From positions 1 through 64,000 of the forward strand of contig NZ_LAQL01000010.1 of the NCBI RefSeq assembly GCF_001026905.1: DNA of 64,000 nt, read 5' to 3'. Position 1 is the first letter of the stretch; every line of letters begins with the position of its first letter. Position numbers and translations under genes: made by a program. Under the pieces are notes generated by a model. It was not told where the DNA came from, searched no databases, and was given only the letters and a program-made list of their open reading frames with translations. Origin of the DNA: Kiloniella spongiae (GTDB taxonomy: Bacteria > Pseudomonadota > Alphaproteobacteria > Kiloniellales > Kiloniellaceae). Positions 9,487 to 18,518 of this stretch are shown here, piece after piece.

Positions 9487-11634
9487 TCAATTTCGCGCCC
9501 GTTCAACAGAGTTAACAACAGACATAGCCCGAAGTGCGGCCGTAATGTCAGCAAGGTGTTTAACATCTGTTACTTCGACATCAACCATCATTTCAAAGAA
9601 ATCCATCGAACGATGAACGATTTTCAAGTTACTGATATTGCCCTGATTTTTACCAATAACGACGGATAGACCACCCAGACACCCGGGTTCATTCGCAACA
9701 ATCAATTTGAGGCGACCTGTATGCTGTGGACCTTCAACTTCCATGGAATCCCATGACACATCAATCCATCGTTCTGGTGTGTCTTGATAGTTCACCAGGT
9801 TATCACAATCAATGGTATGGATCGTAACGCCCTTACCTGTGGTAACAATCCCGACAATGCGGTCCCCTGGCAATGGATGGCAGCAACGAGCATAATGCAC
9901 AGCCATTCCTGGAATAAGTCCCTTAATGGGAAGTGCGTTATCTTTTGTACCTGATCCTTTTTGCTTCTTACGCTGTGTGCCCGGGCTTGGAGATTTGGGC
10001 AGAACACGTGCGCCGGGGTAAACAGCGACCAATACTTCTCTTGCCGAGTGATGCCCCTGTCCGACGCTCACATAAAGATCTTCAGATTGATCCATATGGA
10101 ACTTACCAAGAATTCCTTCGATGCCCTTTTCCGTAAACTCATACCCTTCCTGGCGGAAGATTTTTTGGACCATTTGATGCCCGAGAGAACTGTATTGGTC
10201 GCGCTCTTGAAGTCTTATGTAACGACGGATACAGGCTTTGGCTTTGCCCGAAACAACAAACTTTTCCCAATCCGGCGAGGGCTTTTGGTTTTTTGATGTT
10301 AGAATTTGAACCTGATCACCATTATGCAGGATAGATCTAAAAGGAACCATTCGCCCGTTTACTTTGGCCCCAACACAAGTATTGCCGACTTCAGTATGGA
10401 CGGCATAGGCAAAATCAATCGGGGTCGAACCACTTGGAAGGGAGAGCAATGCTCCTTTTGGCGTAAAACAGAAAACCTGATCCTGGAACATCTCCATCTT
10501 GGTATGTTCGAGAAACTCTTCCGGATTTGAAGCATGATCAAGAATATCTAGGAGTTCACGGAGCCAGCGATATTGACGCCCTTCCATATGCTCGCCGCCC
10601 TGTTTGTAAGACCAGTGAGCAGCAACACCCATTTCGGCAATGTCATGCATTTCCGCAGTGCGAATTTGGATTTCAATCTTGTGTTTTTCAGGACCAATCA
10701 CACAGGTGTGGATCGACTTGTATCCGTTGGGTTTTGGTGTCGAGATATAGTCTTTGAAACGGCCGGGAACGACGGGATAACTACCATGGATTACCCCCAG
10801 AGCTTGGTAGCAGTTGGCCATGTCCTTGACGATAAGACGAAAAGCCATGATATCTGAAAGTTGCTCAAAGGTGACAGCTTTGCGCTGCATTTTTTTCCAA
10901 ATAGAAAATGGTGCTTTGAGACGACCAAAAACTTCACCCTCAATTCCTTCGGCTTTAAGGACGTTATTCAGTTCATCGATGATTTTTTTTGCAAGATTAT
11001 CGTTATCCTCACCTTTGAGGAATTCCAGACGCTTAACAATAGATTCTCGAGCTTCTGGGTTAAGTTCAGCAAAAGAAAGATCTTCAAGTTTGTCCTTGAA
11101 CCTATGCATACCGATACGCTCAGCCAAAGGAGCATAGATATCCATGGTTTCACGGGCAATACGGCGACGTTTTTCTTCTTTTTTGATATATTTAAGCGTC
11201 TGCATGTTATGCAAACGGTCCGCCAATTTTACCAGCAAGACACGGATGTCGTCGGACATGGCGAGAACGAGTTTACGGAAGTTCTCGGCGTATTTACTTT
11301 CTTCTGATTGAAGTTCGAGGCGTGTAAGTTTGGTTACGCCGTCAACAAGTCTGGCAATGTGGGGACCAAATGCTTTTTCAACCGTTTCTAGGCTAGCCTC
11401 AGTGTCTTCGACCACATCGTGCAACAGGGCTGTAATAATGGAATTATGATCCAGCTTCAGGTCCGTCAGGATACCTGCGACTTCAACCGGGTGTGAGAAA
11501 TAAGGATCACCAGATGCCCGTTTTTGTGACCCATGATACTTGGTCGCAAAAACGTACGCTCTGTTTATAGCATCTTCATCTGCGTCATGATCATACGACT
11601 TAACGCGCTCAACCAACTCAAACTGACGGATCAT
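9487..11634 (-). CDS. rsh: Bifunctional (p)ppGpp synthetase/hydrolase (RSH, SpoT/Rel type)
   Basis: This enzyme makes and degrades (p)ppGpp, the stringent-response signal. The 715-residue protein has all the long-RSH parts. The HD hydrolase has HDVVEDT (72-78) and RLADRLHNM. The synthetase region has GRFKDYISTPKPNGYKSIHT. A TGS domain (CFTPKGALLSLPSGSTPIDF) and a C-terminal ACT domain follow. Intact HD and synthetase motifs indicate a bifunctional enzyme, the single RSH usual in Alphaproteobacteria. It lies directly downstream of rpoZ, an old and widespread pairing, but a strong hairpin terminator between them suggests partly separate expression. Confidence 0.94.
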   Translation of the reverse strand: MIRQFELVERVKSYDHDADEDAINRAYVFATKYHGSQKRASGDPYFSHPVEVAGILTDLKLDHNSIITALLHDVVEDTEASLETVEKAFGPHIARLVDGVTKLTRLELQSEESKYAENFRKLVLAMSDDIRVLLVKLADRLHNMQTLKYIKKEEKRRRIARETMDIYAPLAERIGMHRFKDKLEDLSFAELNPEARESIVKRLEFLKGEDNDNLAKKIIDELNNVLKAEGIEGEVFGRLKAPFSIWKKMQRKAVTFEQLSDIMAFRLIVKDMANCYQALGVIHGSYPVVPGRFKDYISTPKPNGYKSIHTCVIGPEKHKIEIQIRTAEMHDIAEMGVAAHWSYKQGGEHMEGRQYRWLRELLDILDHASNPEEFLEHTKMEMFQDQVFCFTPKGALLSLPSGSTPIDFAYAVHTEVGNTCVGAKVNGRMVPFRSILHNGDQVQILTSKNQKPSPDWEKFVVSGKAKACIRRYIRLQERDQYSSLGHQMVQKIFRQEGYEFTEKGIEGILGKFHMDQSEDLYVSVGQGHHSAREVLVAVYPGARVLPKSPSPGTQRKKQKGSGTKDNALPIKGLIPGMAVHYARCCHPLPGDRIVGIVTTGKGVTIHTIDCDNLVNYQDTPERWIDVSWDSMEVEGPQHTGRLKLIVANEPGCLGGLSVVIGKNQGNISNLKIVHRSMDFFEMMVDVEVTDVKHLADITAALRAMSVVNSVERARN

Positions 11635-11661
11635 GGTGGATCAAACAGCCCTTATACAAAA

Positions 11662-11726
11662 AATATAGCCTTCCAGAAAATGATACGCCGTGAAAAGGCG
11701 TAGGCCAAGCTCTGGAAGGCTATATT
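11662..11726 (-). terminator. Long nested hairpin between rpoZ and the RSH gene, terminator-like on the minus strand
   Basis: A perfect 16-bp inverted repeat, AATATAGCCTTCCAGA at 11662-11677 and its complement at 11711-11726, encloses a second 6-bp hairpin (TACGCC 11684-11689 / GGCGTA 11697-11702). Read on the minus strand, the outer stem runs straight into a T run (ATATTTTTTG). It lies about 30 bases after the rpoZ stop and about 27 bases before the RSH start. It is probably an intrinsic terminator or attenuator. Confidence 0.75.
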
Positions 11727-11755
11727 CTTAGAATTATTTGCTAAACTGGGTTTAT

Positions 11756-12130
11756 TTATTCAGAATCTTTAGCAAGTTCAGTTGGCGTATCTTCAACAGA
11801 CATACCATCAGCGTTTGCAAACTGTTCGCCAGCATCAGCAGCGATAAGTGCTTCTGGACCAATTGCATCAAACTCAGGCTCATCTTCGTCAACCTCAGAA
11901 AACGCTGCCTGTTTTTGGAGACCTTGCACCAATGAAGATTTCACAGCGTCAAGGCTGATTGTTTCTTCAGCGATTTCGCGAAGAGAAACAACAGCATTTT
12001 TATCGTTATCCCGCTCTACAGTAAGCGGAGCGCCAGATACGATTTCCCGTGCGCGTTGGGCTGAAAGCATAACAAGTTCAAAGCGATTAGGAACTTTTTC
12101 TACACAATCTTCGACGGTAACGCGTGCCAT
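11756..12130 (-). CDS. rpoZ: RNA polymerase omega subunit
   Basis: Omega is the small assembly and stability subunit of RNA polymerase and takes part in the ppGpp-binding site. The N-terminal 60 residues ([20 protein letters not shown], then [11 protein letters not shown]) are the conserved omega fold. The remaining half is an acidic, low-complexity tail ending [13 protein letters not shown], common in Alphaproteobacteria. The ATG at 12130 is preferred to an in-frame TTG at 12145. The family sequence starts there, and GGAG, which would be inside the longer reading frame, fits as its ribosome binding site. The product has about 124 residues. Confidence 0.93.
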   Translation of the reverse strand: MARVTVEDCVEKVPNRFELVMLSAQRAREIVSGAPLTVERDNDKNAVVSLREIAEETISLDAVKSSLVQGLQKQAAFSEVDEDEPEFDAIGPEALIAADAGEQFANADGMSVEDTPTELAKDSE

Positions 12131-12261
12131 AGATGATAACTCCAATAGTCGTAGTTCACCCGTAAGGGGGTATTGAATCGGTGCAATATATGAACCAGAT
12201 CAAGAGAACGCAAGGAGAATCCACATTATCCAGTTAAAAAAACTTCGTTTTATCAAACTGT

Positions 12262-12774
12262 TTAATTTTCAGAGGAATGATCTGAATATTCAATCGTTTC
12301 CTGATCCACAGGTATGGACAAAGAAAGTTCTTTTGCTGTTTTGCCTATAACTGGATGAAACCAGTCTTCATCAATATCCAACAAAGGCATAAGAACAAAA
12401 GCGCGCTCATGCATGCGCGGGTGGGGAACAACCAGATGATCACCCTTGGAGCTTATAAAATCATTATAGGAAATTAGGTCAAGATCAAGTATACGGGGAG
12501 CATTAACAAAAGGCCTGACACGACCGAACTCATCTTCGATGCGATGCAGCAACTCCAAGAGTTCATTGGGTGTTAAATCGGTTTTAATTTGCGCAACCGC
12601 ATTTACATACCATGGAGCGTCTGAAATAGGTACCGGTGCTGTTTTCAACCACCTTGATTGTTTTACGATTTCAACCCCAAGCTCTTCCAGTCTTGAAAGG
12701 GCTTTCTTGCATGTTTGCAAAGGAAGACCGTATTTTGGACTCTCGAGATTGGCACCAATTGCAATAATGATCAC
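12262..12774 (-). CDS. folK: 2-amino-4-hydroxy-6-hydroxymethyldihydropteridine pyrophosphokinase (HPPK)
   Basis: FolK transfers pyrophosphate from ATP to 6-hydroxymethyl-7,8-dihydropterin in folate synthesis. The 170-residue protein begins MIIIAIGANLESP. It holds the pterin-binding region with W and N (APWYVNAVAQIKT), the RVRPFVNAPRILDLDLISY block with the two metal-binding aspartates, and the HPRMHERAFVLMPL motif. The start codon is GTG. It lies 131 bases upstream of rpoZ on the same strand. Confidence 0.94.
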   Translation of the reverse strand: MIIIAIGANLESPKYGLPLQTCKKALSRLEELGVEIVKQSRWLKTAPVPISDAPWYVNAVAQIKTDLTPNELLELLHRIEDEFGRVRPFVNAPRILDLDLISYNDFISSKGDHLVVPHPRMHERAFVLMPLLDIDEDWFHPVIGKTAKELSLSIPVDQETIEYSDHSSEN

Positions 12775-13235
12775 TTGGTTACTGCCTTAGAATAATATTT
12801 TCTGTTTCGTTTGATAGTTAAGTATCACATCCCGGCAAAACTTAAAGGCATCTAACAAAGTCAATATAAATCTTGATCATTTAATTTCGTAATTAACCAG
12901 TAGTTCAAAATAGTGCGATTCATGCTCTGTAAAAACTCATCTTTGAAAATCATATTACCCACAAGTGAAAAGTGTATGCCCGAAGGTAATTCCTGTTAAA
13001 TTAGAACGTCGTATTTATAACTTCCAAAAATCGGTTAAATTATAATTTTAATTACCTTTTAATGTATTTTTACTTTAATTTGATTATTGATAGGTAATCA
13101 AAAAAGAGTAAGCTTAGAGCAATAACAAAAGAATGTATTTTTACGGGATCTGTTACTTTTAAAATATCTCGGTAATAACCATCGTTGATTTATATTCTGA
13201 ACATTATTTAAAAATATTTTTTTAAGGATTTAAAA
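12775..13235. other. AT-rich intergenic region between divergent folK and the NYN-domain gene
   Basis: This stretch of about 460 bases has no convincing reading frame, repeat or RNA gene. It is strongly AT-rich in its second half (13010-13230). It must contain the promoters of folK (leftward) and of the NYN gene (rightward). I could not pick a promoter with confidence. Confidence 0.6.
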
Positions 13236-13892
13236 ATGCAATTTTATCCTCAGGAACGCGTAGCCCTTTTTATTGACGGATCTAATTTATACGCCACTGC
13301 GCGAGCGCTAGGATTTGATATTGATTACAAACGACTTTTATCGTTATTTGCCGAACAATGCAGTCTCGTCCGTGCCTTTTACTATACGGCATTAATCGAA
13401 GATCAGGAATATTCCCCTATTCGTCCACTCGTTGATTGGTTGGATTATAATGGCTACACAATGGTGACCAAGCCAGCCAAAGAGTTTACCGATGCGTCAG
13501 GGCGCAAAAAAATAAAAGGAAATATGGACATTGAACTGGCAATTGATGTCATGGAAATGTCCGAACATATTGAACACATTGTTCTTTTCTCTGGTGATGG
13601 TGATTTTCGCCGTCTTATTGAGGCGGTTCAACGCAAAGGCGTTAAGGTGACCGTTGTCTCAACAGTCCGAAGCCAACCCTCCATGATTGCTGATGAGTTG
13701 AGACGTCAGGCCGATATCTTTCTCGATCTAATCGAGCTCAAAGGCGAAGTCGGCCGTAAAGTTTCTGATAACCGTCCGGCTACGCCAAATCCTATTCAGG
13801 CTCTGGATAATCAACCAGCTGATGAAGATGATTATGATGACGAGTATTATGACGATGACGACGATTATGATGATGTAGATGACAGGGATTGA
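13236..13892 (+). CDS. NYN-domain (LabA/DUF88-like, PIN-fold) putative ribonuclease with acidic tail
   Basis: The first 165 residues are a NYN domain, a PIN-like nuclease fold. It shows the acidic active-site positions in ALFIDGSNLYA (Asp14), KGNMDIELAIDVMEM and LFSGDGDFRRLIEA. Homologues such as LabA and the NicB family are thought to be metal-dependent RNases, but their substrates are mostly unknown. Residues from about 190 form an extreme Asp/Glu/Tyr-rich tail (DEDDYDDEYYDDDDD and so on). AAGGA precedes the ATG by 7 bases. The gene is alone on the plus strand between folK and smpB, a location seen in other Alphaproteobacteria. Confidence 0.85.
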   Translation: MQFYPQERVALFIDGSNLYATARALGFDIDYKRLLSLFAEQCSLVRAFYYTALIEDQEYSPIRPLVDWLDYNGYTMVTKPAKEFTDASGRKKIKGNMDIELAIDVMEMSEHIEHIVLFSGDGDFRRLIEAVQRKGVKVTVVSTVRSQPSMIADELRRQADIFLDLIELKGEVGRKVSDNRPATPNPIQALDNQPADEDDYDDEYYDDDDDYDDVDDRD

Positions 13893-13923
13893 TACCCTTT
13901 TTTCTGCGTTCAAGCTAAAACCC

Positions 13924-13960
13924 AAAAGGCCACCAGATTAATATCCGGTGGCCTTTTTTT
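13924..13960. terminator. Bidirectional terminator between the NYN gene and smpB
   Basis: AAAAGGCCACC at 13924-13934 pairs perfectly with GGTGGCCTTTT at 13947-13957 and is followed by further Ts. It serves the convergent NYN gene (plus) and smpB (minus). Confidence 0.9.
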
Positions 13961-13985
13961 ATATTCAATAGAATCTGGAAAGTGC

Positions 13986-14474
13986 TTATCCACGATCCTT
14001 AAGAATTCGGGATTGTTGGCGCTTCCAGTCTCTCTCCTTTTCCGTGTGACGTTTATCAACGGCCTTTTTACCACGGGCGAACCCAAGACTGATTTTTGCA
14101 ATACCCCTATCATTAAAATAGAGAGACATGGGCACAATCGTGTATCCATCCCTGCGACAAAGGCCAATCAGCTTTGCCAGCTCTTTCCGGTGTACAAGCA
14201 GTTTTCTGTGGCGTTTAGGTTCGTGATTAAAGCGATTTGCAGCTTCATAAACAGGTATATTGGCATTAATCAAAAAGAACTCACCTTCTTCTTCACTGGC
14301 ATAAGCTTCTTGTATTGATGCCTTACCAGTACGAAGAGATTTAACCTCTGTTCCAGTAAGAACAAGGCCAGCTTCCAGAGTATCTTCGATATTATAATCG
14401 TAACGGGCGCGGCGGTTGACCGCGACCGTATTTCCTTTTCCAGAAGAATCTTTTTTCTTTTTTGACTTGCCCAT
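13986..14474 (-). CDS. smpB: SsrA-binding protein SmpB
   Basis: SmpB binds tmRNA and delivers it to stalled ribosomes for trans-translation. The 162-residue protein has the family N-terminus after a Lys-rich leader ([32 protein letters not shown]) and the INANIPVYE segment. Its C-terminal tail includes [16 protein letters not shown], which is helical in the ribosomal A site. The start lies 4 bases after the dapA stop codon, a conserved dapA-smpB operon of Alphaproteobacteria. Confidence 0.96.
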   Translation of the reverse strand: MGKSKKKKDSSGKGNTVAVNRRARYDYNIEDTLEAGLVLTGTEVKSLRTGKASIQEAYASEEEGEFFLINANIPVYEAANRFNHEPKRHRKLLVHRKELAKLIGLCRRDGYTIVPMSLYFNDRGIAKISLGFARGKKAVDKRHTEKERDWKRQQSRILKDRG

Positions 14475-14478
14475 AAAA

Positions 14479-15372
14479 TTAACCGTCGATCAGACCTGCA
14501 TGCACCATAGCTGCACGAACACGATTTTCCGTTTCCTTGCTGACAGGAAGTAAAGGCAAGCGAAGCATATTTGCACCCCAATCAAGAAGATTCATACCGT
14601 ATTTGACTGGTCCAGGACTGGACTCAACGAAAAGAACTTCGTGCAGTGGCGTAAGCAGGTCATTAATCTTGCTTACCTTCTCAAAGTCACTTGCCCACCA
14701 TGCTTCATGTAATTCTGAACAAAGTTTTGGTGCAATGTTTGCTGTTACAGAAATACATCCGTGGCCGCCAAGAGAGAGGAAAGGTACGATTGTCGCATCT
14801 TCCCCACTTAAAAGCGTGAAATCATCACCACAAGCTAACCGTGTTCGAACAGGCAATGCCAAATCAGCCGTCGCATCTTTGATACCTTGGATACGCGGTA
14901 ATTCTGAAAGTCTTTTAACTGTATCAACATCTATATTAACGATACTGCGCCCAGGGACGTCATACAGAATGATTGGAATATCAGTATTGTCGTGAATAGC
15001 TTTGAAATGCTGATAGAGCCCTTCTTGAGACGGCTTGTTGTAATAAGGTGTTACAACAAGCGCTGCGTCAGCACCAACGTCCTGCGCGTGTCGGGTGAAA
15101 TCAATGGCTTCACGTGTCGAGTTTGAACCGGCACCAGCAATTACAGGTACTTTGCCCTTAGCAACTTCAATACAGAGTTCAGTTACACGTTTATGTTCGT
15201 CGTGACCTAGGGTTGGCGATTCCCCCGTAGTTCCGACGGGGCATACCGCGTGGCTCCCTTGATCGATCTGCCACTGTACGAAGTTCTGAAACCGTTTCTC
15301 GTCAACGTCGCCATTTTCTAGCATGGGCGTTGCGAGAGCAGGAAAAGAGCCTCTAAAGAGCGGGCCGGTCAT
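14479..15372 (-). CDS. dapA: 4-hydroxy-tetrahydrodipicolinate synthase
   Basis: DapA condenses pyruvate with aspartate semialdehyde, the first committed step to diaminopimelate and lysine. The 297-residue TIM barrel has GTTGESPTL for pyruvate binding and the catalytic tyrosine in [10 protein letters not shown] (Tyr137). The Schiff-base lysine is in [10 protein letters not shown] (Lys165). Its start is supported by GAGGT 6 bases upstream. It leads the dapA-smpB operon, divergent from the lytic transglycosylase gene. Confidence 0.95.
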   Translation of the reverse strand: MTGPLFRGSFPALATPMLENGDVDEKRFQNFVQWQIDQGSHAVCPVGTTGESPTLGHDEHKRVTELCIEVAKGKVPVIAGAGSNSTREAIDFTRHAQDVGADAALVVTPYYNKPSQEGLYQHFKAIHDNTDIPIILYDVPGRSIVNIDVDTVKRLSELPRIQGIKDATADLALPVRTRLACGDDFTLLSGEDATIVPFLSLGGHGCISVTANIAPKLCSELHEAWWASDFEKVSKINDLLTPLHEVLFVESSPGPVKYGMNLLDWGANMLRLPLLPVSKETENRVRAAMVHAGLIDG

Positions 15373-15622
15373 AGCTATACCTCAAAATATCATCGTTTCG
15401 TTGTCAAAAGGGCCGAATGCCTTAATGAAAGGCGGAGAATAGCGACAGATTTGCATCGCGAAAAGGCTAAATAAAGAGTTCGGTGTTATTTCTTTAATAG
15501 TTAAGGGTTATTCTTGGAAATATATGGGGAAATATACGTAGGTTTAATGATAGAATCGCTGTTGTCTATTTTGTGATCATCCTTATGTGGTCAGGACTGC
15601 GAGTGACTGCTAAGGTTTGAAC

Positions 15623-17692
15623 ATGTTTGAAATTACGCGCCAGCTTCGGAAAACCAACTCTCTAAAAGTAATCGGGATAATCGGAATTCTTGGAAGTATT
15701 CATTTACTTCAGGAAAGATCGTCTTCTCTGTCTTTTTCCTCTTTAATAGGACAAGCCGAGGCAAATACGGTCATAGAAACAAAAGATTTCATGACCGATA
15801 AGGCCATTTTTAAATCTGTTGCGCAGCATGTTTCCCAAAAACAATATACCCGCGCTCTCGCTCAAGCAAAAAAGATCCAGGCACCTCTTATGCAAGATAT
15901 TGCACTTTGGATGATTTATTCCAACGATGGATCAACGAACGATTTTCAAGAGCTGTCTAAATTTACAGATGATCCGCTGAGTTGGCCAAGACAGGCAAAG
16001 CTTACCAGAAACGCTGAAAAGGTTCTTCCTGGTTCGTTATCCAACCAAGAAATTCTGGCATGGTTTAGAAATAGAGGCCCCAGAAGCTATAATGGTTTAG
16101 CCAGGTATATTTCTGCGCTTAATGCCATGGGACAAAACGAAAAAGCTGAAACAACAGTAAAAAAATTCTGGATCGAGCAGTATTTAGGAAAAACGGACGA
16201 AAAGAAATTTATCAGTAAATATAAATCTACTATTACATCACAGGATCATATTGATCGTCTTGATGTTCTGATTTGGAACAAACATTTTGTAGCCGCCCAA
16301 CGACAGCTGCCCCGAGTTCCTAAGGATTACCAGGATTTAGGGAAAGCGAGAATTGCCTTACTGACTGGGAAAGGGAATGTGGATGGCTTGATCAACAAAG
16401 TCTCGGCAAAATTACAAAACGATCCAGCCTTGATCTATGCCCGTGCACGGTGGCGGTTACGAGCTGATAAAAACAAAGAAACCATTGAGCTTCTTGATCC
16501 CCCGTTACCCTCTGCAAGACAAGCTGATAAATGGTGGCCAATTCGGCATTGGGCAGCCAGAAAAGTGCTTGTGCAGAAAGACTACGAAAAATCCTACCGT
16601 ATTGCATCCGGTCATGGTCTGACACAGGGTGTTGGCTTTGCCGAGGGAGAATTCCTGGCTGGTTGGATCGCCCTTAGAAAGTTATCAATGCCTCGCCGGG
16701 CTTATACACATTTTCACCAACTTTATAACGGCGTAAAATCTCCAATCAGTAAAGCAAGGGCATCTTACTGGGCTGGTCGTGCGGCCAAAGATATAGGACA
16801 TGACGATTGGGCAACACGCTGGTATAATGTTGCCGCCACTCACCAAACAACTTTTTACGGGCAACAGGCCAGTTATGAACTTGGGCAAGAGCCCGCAGTA
16901 AATATTACGCACAAAAAAATTGATGCCATTCAAAAAGCAGCATTTAATAATAAAAAAATTGTTCGTATCATACAGCTTCTCAGCCAACTTGGTGAGGATA
17001 AACTGGTTATTACCTTTTTAACCCGCCTAAGACTTGATGCAGAAACCTACGAAGATCATATCTTGGCGGCAGAACTTGCTAATGAGGTCTCTCACCCCAA
17101 CATTGCTCTAAGAACGGCAAAATCAGCGCGCCAAAAAGGTATTTTGTTACCGGATCTCCTTTATCCAGAAATGCAGATAGACGCGATAAAGGATTCCAAT
17201 GCGGAACCGGCTCTTGTGCTTGCTTTAATACGTCAAGAGAGTGAGTTTAATCACAAGGCAGTCAGTCATGCTGGTGCACGGGGCTTGATGCAGTTGATGC
17301 CTGCGACGGCCAAATCAGTCGCGAAGAAAGAAAAGCTGTCTTACAAAAAGCGGCAGTTAACGGATGATCCTACTTATAATATTCAACTTGGTACGGCTTA
17401 TTTATCCGATCTCATCGGCTCTTTTAATGGATCATATGTAATGGCTCTGGCGGGCTATAATGCAGGCCCTCACCGTGTTCGAAAATGGGTTAAAGATTAC
17501 GGAGACCCCAGGCATCAAAATGTGAATATTATCGATTGGATGGAACAAATCCCCTTTAACGAAACCAGAAACTACGTACAGCGGATATTGGAAAGCCACG
17601 TCATCTATCGCAGCAAGCTAAAGCAGACAAACACAGCGATTACAGGTAACCTGCCCTTTTCTTTATGGGGACATACAAATTCTGGAGGGTGA
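15623..17692 (+). CDS. slt: Soluble lytic murein transglycosylase (Slt70 type)
   Basis: This periplasmic muramidase cleaves peptidoglycan glycan strands to give 1,6-anhydromuramyl products. The protein of about 689 residues has an N-terminal membrane segment or signal (residues about 14-30), a long alpha-superhelical U-shaped region, and a C-terminal SLT domain. That domain carries LALIRQESEF (catalytic glutamate, about residue 539), SHAGARGLMQLMPATA and ALAGYNAGPHRV. The final motif NYVQRILESHVIYR is typical of Slt70. The ATG at 15623 has AAGG 7 bases upstream and is favoured over a TTG two codons before it. It lies divergent from dapA. Confidence 0.93.
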   Translation: MFEITRQLRKTNSLKVIGIIGILGSIHLLQERSSSLSFSSLIGQAEANTVIETKDFMTDKAIFKSVAQHVSQKQYTRALAQAKKIQAPLMQDIALWMIYSNDGSTNDFQELSKFTDDPLSWPRQAKLTRNAEKVLPGSLSNQEILAWFRNRGPRSYNGLARYISALNAMGQNEKAETTVKKFWIEQYLGKTDEKKFISKYKSTITSQDHIDRLDVLIWNKHFVAAQRQLPRVPKDYQDLGKARIALLTGKGNVDGLINKVSAKLQNDPALIYARARWRLRADKNKETIELLDPPLPSARQADKWWPIRHWAARKVLVQKDYEKSYRIASGHGLTQGVGFAEGEFLAGWIALRKLSMPRRAYTHFHQLYNGVKSPISKARASYWAGRAAKDIGHDDWATRWYNVAATHQTTFYGQQASYELGQEPAVNITHKKIDAIQKAAFNNKKIVRIIQLLSQLGEDKLVITFLTRLRLDAETYEDHILAAELANEVSHPNIALRTAKSARQKGILLPDLLYPEMQIDAIKDSNAEPALVLALIRQESEFNHKAVSHAGARGLMQLMPATAKSVAKKEKLSYKKRQLTDDPTYNIQLGTAYLSDLIGSFNGSYVMALAGYNAGPHRVRKWVKDYGDPRHQNVNIIDWMEQIPFNETRNYVQRILESHVIYRSKLKQTNTAITGNLPFSLWGHTNSGG

Positions 17693-17810
17693 TTGTTTTA
17701 AGCTTTGCTTATTTCGCTTAATTCTTGTGACAGGAAAAAATATTTCTATGTAATGATAAATCGCTCTCTTTAGCACATCCTCGTGCGACCTTTACCTATG
17801 GTAATCAAAC

Positions 17811-18494
17811 ATGACGCAACGTAGTATTAAAGCATTTGTATTCGATGCTTATGGCACTCTTTTGGATGTGCATTCAGCCGTTTATAAACTATCAGAAGAA
17901 CTTGGACCTGATGCACAAAGCATTTCGGATATCTGGCGCACTAAACAGCTGGAATATACATGGCTCAGAAGCTTGATGGGGGCACACAGTAATTTTTGGA
18001 ATGTGACGTCAGATGCCCTCACCTATGCTTTAAAGTATCATGCTATCGAAGATCAGGATCTGCACGCCAGACTAATGTCGTTGTATCTTCAGCTAACCGC
18101 TTATCAAGATGCCTTAAGTACGTTGAAAGAAATTAAAAATAAGGAATACGTCACTCTTGTTTTAAGTAACGGGTCTCAAGAAATGCTGGATAAGTCATTG
18201 GGAAATTCAGGTCTTCAATCACTTCTCGATAAAGCAATATCAATTGATGACATCGGTATCTATAAACCGAGCCCACAGGTATATAAACTGGCAACTGATT
18301 ACGTTAAATGTCTGCCTGAAGAAATTTTGTTTGTTTCGGCAAATGCCTGGGATGTTGCTGGCGCAAATTATTTCGGCTTTAGAGTCGCTTGGATCAATCG
18401 TTTTAAGCGTCCACCTGAAGTTCTGCCTGGCAGACCTGAACTAATAATTGATAGCCTTTCCGAACTTAAACAGCTCTACCAACCCAACATCTAG
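17811..18494 (+). CDS. Haloacid dehalogenase, type II ((S)-2-haloacid dehalogenase family)
   Basis: This HAD-superfamily hydrolase has 227 residues, the right length for L-2-haloacid dehalogenases. All catalytic positions of that family appear to be kept. They are Asp12 and Thr16 in FDAYGTLLD, Arg43 in WRTKQLEYTWLRSLMG, Ser119-Asn120, Lys152 and Tyr158 in YKPSPQVY, and Ser176, Asn178 and Asp181 in SANAWDVAGA. It therefore probably removes halogen from 2-haloalkanoic acids with inversion, a plausible trait in a marine bacterium. The actual substrate is not provable from sequence. It is followed after 24 bases by a PLP-dependent lyase gene on the same strand, likely one transcript. Confidence 0.88.
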   Translation: MTQRSIKAFVFDAYGTLLDVHSAVYKLSEELGPDAQSISDIWRTKQLEYTWLRSLMGAHSNFWNVTSDALTYALKYHAIEDQDLHARLMSLYLQLTAYQDALSTLKEIKNKEYVTLVLSNGSQEMLDKSLGNSGLQSLLDKAISIDDIGIYKPSPQVYKLATDYVKCLPEEILFVSANAWDVAGANYFGFRVAWINRFKRPPEVLPGRPELIIDSLSELKQLYQPNI

Positions 18495-18518
18495 TACTTA
18501 TTGGAATTACAATCTATT

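Noticed and set aside
10861-11307. 148-codon plus-strand frame opposite the RSH gene
   Set aside because: It lies wholly antisense to a clear, full-length RSH coding sequence and shows no family motif.
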